Below are positions 16,291 to 20,591 of a stretch of DNA of 20,591 bases, in pieces (within the stretch, counting starts at the first letter, position 1; each line of letters begins with the position of its first letter). The translations under genes and the position numbers were made by a program. The DNA comes from Desulfobacterales bacterium (GTDB lineage: Bacteria > Desulfobacterota > Desulfobacteria > Desulfobacterales > JAUCGF01). The DNA lies in contig JAOZRC010000001.1 of the NCBI GenBank assembly GCA_029940345.1, positions 31,307 to 51,897 on the forward strand, given 5' to 3'. Under the pieces are notes generated by a model. It saw nothing but the letters and a program-made list of their open reading frames with translations. It did no database searches and had not been told where the DNA came from.

Positions 16291-16862
16291 ATGTCGTTAC
16301 AACCCAAGACAAGTTATACCCCGGAAGCGTATCTAACCATCGAAAGAGAGGCCGAATTTAAAAGTGAATATTTCGATGGTGAGATGTTCGCAATGACCGG
16401 TGCCAGCCGGAAACATAATTTGATCACTGGAAATGTTGCTGCCAGTCTTCACAACCAGTTAAAAAAACAGCTTGCGAAGTTTATACAAACGATATGCGCG
16501 TCAAGGTCAGCCCCACCGGATTATATACCTATCCGGATATCGTTATTGTTTGTGATACGCCTCAATTTGAAGATTCTGAGTCAGACACGCTAATTAACCT
16601 CTTGGTCATTATCGAAATATTATCTCCAAGCACTGAAAGCTATAATCGTGGGAAAAAATTTGAAAATTATCGTGCGTTGCCATCATTGGCCGAGTATATT
16701 ATGATTTCACAGGATAGGCGCTTTATAGAGCATTATGTCAGGCAGGCCGATGACAGATGGTTGTTCAGCGAAACCGGGGATAGTGCGGATGGTGTGAAAA
16801 TTGTGTCCGTGGAATGTGAACTTACCCTTGAAGAGATGTATGCTAAAGTGCCGGAGAGATGA
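16291..16862 (+). pseudogene. Uma2-family (DUF820) endonuclease-like gene, split by a -1 frameshift
   Basis: The ribosome-binding site GAGGAGGT at 16279-16286 supports the ATG at 16291 (5-base spacing from GGAGG), giving MSLQPKTSYTPEAYLTIE. The reading frame is lost after QLKK at an A7 run (16461-16467) and resumes one base back. A -1 step there gives QLKKTACEVYTNDMRVKV with no gap against the usual family pattern, and a total of 190 residues, normal for Uma2. Family features are present: EFKSEYFDGEMFAMTGAS near the N terminus, YTYPDIVIV with the conserved Asp of the restriction-endonuclease-like core, and IEILSPSTESYNRGKKFENYRALPSL. Uma2 proteins are abundant PD-(D/E)XK-fold proteins whose targets are mostly unknown. 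The break may be a one-base deletion, a sequencing or assembly error, or recoding. Without frameshifting, the first frame stops at 16593. Confidence 0.82.
16461..16467 (+). promoter_or_regulatory. A7 slippery run at the Uma2 frame break
   Basis: The codons read TTA AAA AAA, forming an in-register A_AAA_AAA heptamer, the type used for -1 ribosomal or transcriptional slippage in dnaX and many IS genes. The restored frame starts exactly there (ACA GCT TGC GAA). No clear upstream Shine-Dalgarno stimulator or strong downstream hairpin was seen, so a mutated homopolymer is the simpler explanation. Confidence 0.4.
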
Positions 16863-16895
16863 AAATAAAACCGATTACTGCTATATCTTAAAATT

Positions 16896-16929
16896 CGGCT
16901 GTCGCTTTATGTTGGCAGCCGTTTTTTTT
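16896..16929 (+). terminator. Rho-independent terminator after Uma2
   Basis: CGGCTGTCG (16896-16904) pairs with TGGCAGCCG (16913-16921) in a nine-pair stem with two G-U wobbles and an 8-base loop, followed at once by eight T residues (16922-16929). It starts 34 bases after the Uma2 stop codon and should end that transcript. Confidence 0.85.
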
Positions 16930-16991
16930 ATTGACAGGATATGCCCTTGCAGTTATATAGATAGCTACATGTTTATACAGGATCGTAACTG

Positions 16992-17169
16992 CAATTGGTT
17001 TTATCCTAGTCAAATGGCCAAGTAAGGAGTGCGAAAGTTAAGTGGAGCGGAACGGTCTTTCGCAGATATAAAGCGCAGTTCTAGGGATTCAGACATGCGA
17101 AAAACATAATTTTCGCACTCCGAAATTGCACTTGGCCATGATTTGTGAACAGGATACAATTGGTTTTAT
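16992..17169. repeat. Split direct repeat flanking palindromic element 2
   Basis: CAATTGGTTTTAT occurs at 16992-17004 and again at 17157-17169, and each copy is preceded by ACAGGAT (directly upstream of the second, eight bases further away in the first). The copies lie on either side of the palindromic element. They are too long and too far from its ends to be simple target-site duplications, and may be the remains of a duplicated flank. Confidence 0.6.
17014..17139. mobile_element. REP/BIME- or MITE-type element 2, non-autonomous
   Basis: The core (17026-17121) has 11-base perfect termini, GGAGTGCGAAA and TTTCGCACTCC. Each end is a hairpin preceded on its strand by GGAGT: GCGAAAG/CTTTCGC at 17031-17063 with a 19-base loop, and GCGAAAA/TTTTCGC at 17097-17116 with a 6-base loop. 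Outside the core, ATGGCCAAGT (17014-17023) is mirrored perfectly by ACTTGGCCAT (17130-17139), so the palindrome continues with an offset. It encodes no protein. The shared GGAGTGC...GCACTCC ends link it to element 1 at 16210-16274. Confidence 0.72.
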
Positions 17170-17230
17170 ACTCGGCAAGGTCATAATTGGTGATTTTAAA
17201 CGTGTCTTATTTTTAAGCTATAACTTTTGG

Positions 17231-17247
17231 TGTCAGGTGTCAGGCAC
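17231..17247. repeat. Short TGTCAGG tandem (possible repeat-element remnant)
   Basis: TGTCAGG is present twice in a row, followed by CAC. It resembles fragments of dispersed bacterial repeats, but with only one copy here the assignment is weak. Confidence 0.35.
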
Positions 17248-17385
17248 TGGGGCGTTGTTGAACACTGAAACCTATGCCATCAGATTTGTGAATAAGAAAG
17301 AAAAAACTCACCAATTATAGCCTCTCTAAATATAGGCAGATAAAAATTCATAGGGTGAATTCTTTATAGCAAAGGAGGATGAAAT

Positions 17386-18576
17386 ATGCAGGAAAAAAAT
17401 CTTTTTGAAAAACTGGCTGAAATTAGCCCGGGGATGGAGATTTGGTGGGATTCCTCACCGGTTATTTTTCATAACTGGTGCAAAAAATTGGTTGCCAAGG
17501 CTCAAGCGGATGACACCGAAACGCTGAACCGGCAATTTGCCCGTATGTACGATGCCAAAGCACCGATGGGACAGCTTTTTCGAGGCGTTACGACCAATCC
17601 GGCGTTATCGCTGCAGGCAATCGAAGATGATAAACCGTATTGGCAGAATGTGGCGCAAAGCATTGTTAAGGAAAATCCGGGATTGGACAAAGAAGGCTTG
17701 TTCTGGCACCTGTACAAAGAAGTGGTCAAACGGGGATCAGATATGTATCTCCCGCTTTTCGAGGCGAGCGGATACAAAGAAGGGTATCTTTCCGGACAGG
17801 TTGATCCTCGCAGCGCTTTTGACCGGGATGCCATGTTGGAACAAGCACTGGATATCGCAACGCTGAATCCCAACATTATGATCAAAGTTCCGGGAACGAA
17901 ACAAGGCTACGAAGTCATTGAGGTATTAACATCCAAAGGTATATCCACTAATAATACCTTAACTTTTATTTTCCCTCAATTGGCGGATTGCGCTAAAACA
18001 GTGCGCAAAGGTCTGGAAATCGCGCGTAAAAATAACGTTGATCTTTCCAAATGGCGTTCGGTCATTACGCACATGGAGTCGCGTTATGGCGATTTGGGCG
18101 GACTCAGAGATTTTGCAAAAGAAAAAGGGATTGAGCTATCCGAAGCCGAAGTTCGGTGGGCGGAATTGGCGATTTTCAAAAAGGCGTATAAATATTTAAA
18201 GGATAATGACTTCCCTTGCAAAATGCTTTCCTGTTCGTTGCGACTCGGTCCGACTGTAAACGGAGAGACCCGCATCTGGCATCTTGAAGAAAAAGCAGGT
18301 GCCGATATTGTTGTCACCTGTCCGCCAACATATATAGACCAGGTGATCAATTTCCCTGATCAGGATAAAATTATTTTTGAAAAAGATCGGATACTGAAAG
18401 AGATACCCCAAAAGGTAATGGATAAGTTGATGCGTATTCCTTATTTTGAACGCGCTTATGCCGAAGGAGGCTACACACGGGATGAATACAATACTCATCC
18501 GGCGTTGCAACAAACAGCCGAGCAATTTTCGAAAGCGACCGAAAAAATGGTCGATTTTGCAGGCCAGTGTCTCTGA
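17386..18576 (+). CDS. Transaldolase family protein, long form
   Basis: The product is 396 residues. The ATG is preceded by AAAGGAGG at 17371-17378, 7 bases away. It fits the transaldolase family, class I aldolase TIM barrels that transfer a three-carbon unit between sugar phosphates in the cytoplasmic non-oxidative pentose phosphate pathway. Visible signatures are EIWWDSSP (D22, beta1 aspartate region), FRGVTTNPALS (66-76), IMIKVPGTKQGYE with K167 as the likely Schiff-base lysine, STNNTLTFIFPQ (187-198), and CSLRLGP late in the barrel. It is about 75 residues longer than TalB-type enzymes, with extra sequence at both ends, so it belongs to a less-studied long branch and its substrate could differ. 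It is followed 82 bases later by ald on the same strand. Confidence 0.85.
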   Translation: MQEKNLFEKLAEISPGMEIWWDSSPVIFHNWCKKLVAKAQADDTETLNRQFARMYDAKAPMGQLFRGVTTNPALSLQAIEDDKPYWQNVAQSIVKENPGLDKEGLFWHLYKEVVKRGSDMYLPLFEASGYKEGYLSGQVDPRSAFDRDAMLEQALDIATLNPNIMIKVPGTKQGYEVIEVLTSKGISTNNTLTFIFPQLADCAKTVRKGLEIARKNNVDLSKWRSVITHMESRYGDLGGLRDFAKEKGIELSEAEVRWAELAIFKKAYKYLKDNDFPCKMLSCSLRLGPTVNGETRIWHLEEKAGADIVVTCPPTYIDQVINFPDQDKIIFEKDRILKEIPQKVMDKLMRIPYFERAYAEGGYTRDEYNTHPALQQTAEQFSKATEKMVDFAGQCL

Positions 18577-18658
18577 TATATTTTATTTTTGCACCATCAC
18601 GGGACCGAGACATTAAAAAAATGTTTGATCATGGTTCCGAATTTAAAAGGAGAATTCC

Positions 18659-19774
18659 ATGTTAGTCGGTATTTTAAAAGAGATCAAAACAAAAGAAAAT
18701 CGTGTGGCAATGACGCCCGCCGGCGTAGAACAAATGATCGCCGGAGGACACACGCTTAATGTGGAAACAACTGCCGGTGAAGGATCCGGGTTTTCCGATC
18801 AGGATTATATCAGCGCCGGTGCGACGATTATTCCGACCCCTGCTGAAATCTACCAGAAGTGCGATATGGTGATGAAAGTCAAAGAACCGTTGCCAGTTGA
18901 ATATCCGATGATCCGTAAGGGTCAGATTATATTCACCTATTTTCACTTTGCCGCGGCAGAGGAGTTGACCCTCGCGATTAAAGATTCCGGATGTATCGCC
19001 ATTGCTTATGAAACCGTCGAAAAAGCCAACGGCACTCTCCCTTTGCTCACTCCCATGAGCGAAGTCGCCGGACGTATGGCAATTCACGAAGGCTCTAAAT
19101 ACCTTGAAAAAACTTACGGAGGAAAAGGTATTTTACTTGGCGGCGTTCCGGGCGTTGAACCGGGCCTCGTCGTCGTTATCGGCGGTGGTGTTGTGGGAAC
19201 CAACGCGGCCAAGATGGCATGCGGACTAGGTGCCAGGGTTTACATGCTTGACACTGATTTGGAAAGGCTGCGCTATCTTTCAGATGTCATGCCGAGTAAT
19301 TGTTTTCCGCTGATGTCCAATCCGGCAACTTTGCGCAAACTGCTAAAAAAAGCTGACCTTGTGGTCGGAGCGGTTCTGATTGCTGGCGCAATGGCGCCGA
19401 AACTGATTACCCGGGAGATGCTGGGGCTGATGATAAAAGGTTCCGTGATCGTTGACGTCGCCATTGACCAGGGTGGATGTGTCGAAACCGCCAAACCCAC
19501 CACCCACGACGATCCGATCTATGTGGTGGATGGCATTATTCATTACTGTGTCGCTAACATGCCCGGTGCGGTTTCAATGACATCGACGGTGGCGTTGACC
19601 AATGCCACGCTTCCTTACGCCTTGGAAATTGCTGGCAAAGGGTATAAAAAGGCGATCCTTGATAATGAGGAAATCGCCAAAGGATTGAATATTATTGACG
19701 GTAAAGTGGTATATCCGGGCGTCGCTCAGGCGTTTGGCCTTGAATGCCATTCTATTGAAGGTTTACTGGGTTAA
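18659..19774 (+). CDS. ald: Alanine dehydrogenase (NAD+)
   Basis: The product is 371 residues, the normal family length. The ATG has AGGAG at 18648-18652, six bases upstream. Ald reversibly converts L-alanine, NAD+ and water to pyruvate, ammonium and NADH in the cytoplasm, linking nitrogen and carbon metabolism. Catalytic residues fall at their canonical positions: R15 (KENRVAMTP), K75 (MKVKEP), H96 (YFHFAAA) and D270 (VDVAIDQGG). The Rossmann dinucleotide motif is GGGVVG at 175-180, and D198 of the MLDTD motif follows the second beta strand, favouring NAD. It closes with the typical [20 protein letters not shown] segment. No defect was seen. It is the same strand and order as the transaldolase and the aminotransferase, but the REP element downstream may uncouple it from the latter. 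Confidence 0.96.
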   Translation: MLVGILKEIKTKENRVAMTPAGVEQMIAGGHTLNVETTAGEGSGFSDQDYISAGATIIPTPAEIYQKCDMVMKVKEPLPVEYPMIRKGQIIFTYFHFAAAEELTLAIKDSGCIAIAYETVEKANGTLPLLTPMSEVAGRMAIHEGSKYLEKTYGGKGILLGGVPGVEPGLVVVIGGGVVGTNAAKMACGLGARVYMLDTDLERLRYLSDVMPSNCFPLMSNPATLRKLLKKADLVVGAVLIAGAMAPKLITREMLGLMIKGSVIVDVAIDQGGCVETAKPTTHDDPIYVVDGIIHYCVANMPGAVSMTSTVALTNATLPYALEIAGKGYKKAILDNEEIAKGLNIIDGKVVYPGVAQAFGLECHSIEGLLG

Positions 19775-19796
19775 ATTGAACGTTTATGAGATCAAT

Positions 19797-19872
19797 GCAG
19801 GGTGGGTGGAGCGAAGCGAAACCCACCGTTAATCAGCATTTGGTGGGTTTCGCTTCGCTGCACCCACCCTAC
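19797..19872 (+). repeat. REP/BIME-type element 3: 29-bp inverted repeat
   Basis: Arms at 19799-19827 and 19842-19870 match at 28 of 29 positions around a 14-base centre. Each arm folds on itself through GGTGGG/CCCACC. The right arm read on the minus strand is preceded by GTAG (19872-19869) and the left by GCAG (19797-19800), a one-base variant. GTAG before a hairpin is the standard REP signature. The arms carry the common motif GGAGCGAAGCGAAACCCACC. The element lies between ald and the hisC-like gene, 8 bases before the latter's ribosome-binding site. Confidence 0.87.
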
Positions 19873-19891
19873 GTTAATATAGGAGCTAACG

Positions 19892-20591
19892 ATGAAAAAA
19901 GAATTAAAAGACTGGTTTGTACCATGGTTGTCGACGGCCAGAGAGTATAATGTCGGGATTTTAGATCAAGCTTGGGCCAATCCCGATCATGGCCGCCTCA
20001 TGTTAAACGAAAACCCGATGCCGCCGTCTGACAAGGTGATTGAGGCAGTTGTTGAGACGATGAAAAACGGCAATCGCTATCCGGACAGTTATAAGCGGCT
20101 GCGCACCAAAATCGGCGCGATGTATGATCTGGGTCCCGACAACGTTGCGCTTTGCAACGGTTCTTCAGAAACCATTGATGCCATGATGCGTGTTTTCCTC
20201 CAGCCCGGCGATGAATTTATCTTGTCAACGCCGACATTCGAACTGTTCCCTCCACGCGCGGAACTCTGCAACGCCAAAGTCATTCAAATTCCGGTGCGTG
20301 AAGACGATTTGCAGTATGATGTGGATGCAATGCTGAATGCGATTACCGACCGCACCAAACTGATTTTGATCATTAATCCCAACAACCCCACCGGCGTGTT
20401 TATTGACAACGCCGATCTGAAACGATTCTGTGAAACCGGTATCCCGATTTGCCTGGATGAGGCGTATCGGGATTACAATCCAACTGTCCCCACGAATTCG
20501 CCGCTGATTCAAACATACCCCCAGGTATTTTTATCCGTAACCTTTTCCAAGGCGCACGGTTTTGCCGGAATCCGATTTGGTTTTGTTTTGG
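19892..20591 (+). CDS. hisC: HisC-like (histidinol-phosphate) PLP aminotransferase, 3' partial
   Basis: The reading frame runs from ATG, with AGGAG at 19881-19885 six bases upstream, to the window end: 233 codons, about two thirds of a normal ~360-residue enzyme. It is a fold-type I PLP aminotransferase of the HisC group, which in histidine synthesis exchanges amino groups between histidinol phosphate and 2-oxoglutarate. Signatures include LNENPMPP (38-45), RYPD (62-65), NGSSETID (89-96), NPNNPTG (162-168), CLDEAYRD (187-194; D189 contacts the PLP pyridine nitrogen) and TFSKAHGFAGIRFG with K220 as the Schiff-base lysine. No other histidine gene is visible, so a related amino acid aminotransferase role is possible. 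The gene lies 117 bases after ald, with a REP element between them. Confidence 0.85.
   Translation, partial: MKKELKDWFVPWLSTAREYNVGILDQAWANPDHGRLMLNENPMPPSDKVIEAVVETMKNGNRYPDSYKRLRTKIGAMYDLGPDNVALCNGSSETIDAMMRVFLQPGDEFILSTPTFELFPPRAELCNAKVIQIPVREDDLQYDVDAMLNAITDRTKLILIINPNNPTGVFIDNADLKRFCETGIPICLDEAYRDYNPTVPTNSPLIQTYPQVFLSVTFSKAHGFAGIRFGFVL

Larger units (their letters stand above)
16863..17385. other. 523-base gene-free region between Uma2 and transaldolase
   Basis: No credible gene is present; short frames here have no ribosome-binding site and no recognisable protein. The stretch holds a strong intrinsic terminator (16896-16929), a REP/BIME-type palindrome with an extended inverted repeat (17014-17139), a split direct repeat (16992-17004 and 17157-17169), a TGTCAGG tandem (17231-17244), and the ribosome-binding site AAAGGAGG (17371-17378) of the next gene. 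I found no promoter with good -35 and -10 boxes at proper spacing. Confidence 0.7.

Noticed and set aside
16801..17025. Small frame overlapping the Uma2 3' end and the terminator
   Set aside because: It reads through the terminator hairpin, has no ribosome-binding site and no family-like sequence.
17196..17224. Promoter-like TTAAAC and TATAAC upstream of the transaldolase
   Set aside because: The -35 box matches only three of six consensus positions, and similar weak pairs occur by chance in this AT-rich stretch.
17126..17320. 64-codon + strand frame before the transaldolase gene
   Set aside because: It starts at the edge of the palindromic element, has no ribosome-binding site, runs through the TGTCAGG repeat and resembles no known protein.
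18601..18637. Possible hairpin between transaldolase and ald (GGGACC with GGTTCC, inner ACATT/AATGT)
   Set aside because: The stem is short with a wobble, has a large asymmetric interior and no T-run; it is too weak to call a terminator or attenuator.
15445..20591. tRNA, rRNA or riboswitch genes in the intergenic gaps
   Set aside because: No cloverleaf, conserved rRNA segment or known riboswitch core was recognisable by eye; the gaps are explained by hairpins, repeats and ribosome-binding sites.

Overview
The window reads almost entirely left to right on the + strand. It comes from a bacterium of medium GC content, with Shine-Dalgarno-led genes and frequent small palindromic repeats. The mix of a giant SdrD/GEVED surface protein, an NrtR-like NUDIX regulator, a Uma2 gene and REP-type elements suggests an environmental, probably uncultured lineage, but nothing here fixes the phylum.

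Region 1 (1-15444) is the 3' part of one giant gene whose start lies before the window. The visible 5147 residues are extracellular-type modules. Nine full SdrD-B-like plus GEVED modules of about 322 residues come first, then a tenth SdrD-type domain and four short, calcium-motif SdrD-B repeats. A DUF11-like domain follows, then a tandemly duplicated, mainly helical domain of about 550 residues per copy that I do not recognise, a second DUF11-like domain, and two Cna-B/SdrD-like tail domains. No LPXTG motif, transmembrane anchor or other sorting signal is visible at the C terminus.

Region 2 (15445-17385) holds an NrtR-like NUDIX/winged-helix regulator with a degenerate NUDIX box and a Uma2-family (DUF820) gene split by a -1 frameshift exactly at an A7 run. 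A 523-base gene-free stretch follows, carrying a strong terminator and a palindromic element.

Region 3 (17386-20591) is metabolic: a long-form transaldolase family protein, alanine dehydrogenase (ald) with all canonical catalytic residues, and the 5' two thirds of a HisC-like aminotransferase cut off by the window end.

The most coherent hidden signal outside the genes is a set of three palindromic elements (16210-16274, 17026-17121, 19797-19872). They differ in sequence but share one design: two inverted hairpins, each preceded by GGAG or by GTAG or a one-base variant of it. That is the signature of REP/BIME elements mobilised by RAYT (TnpA-REP) transposases. No such transposase lies in the window.
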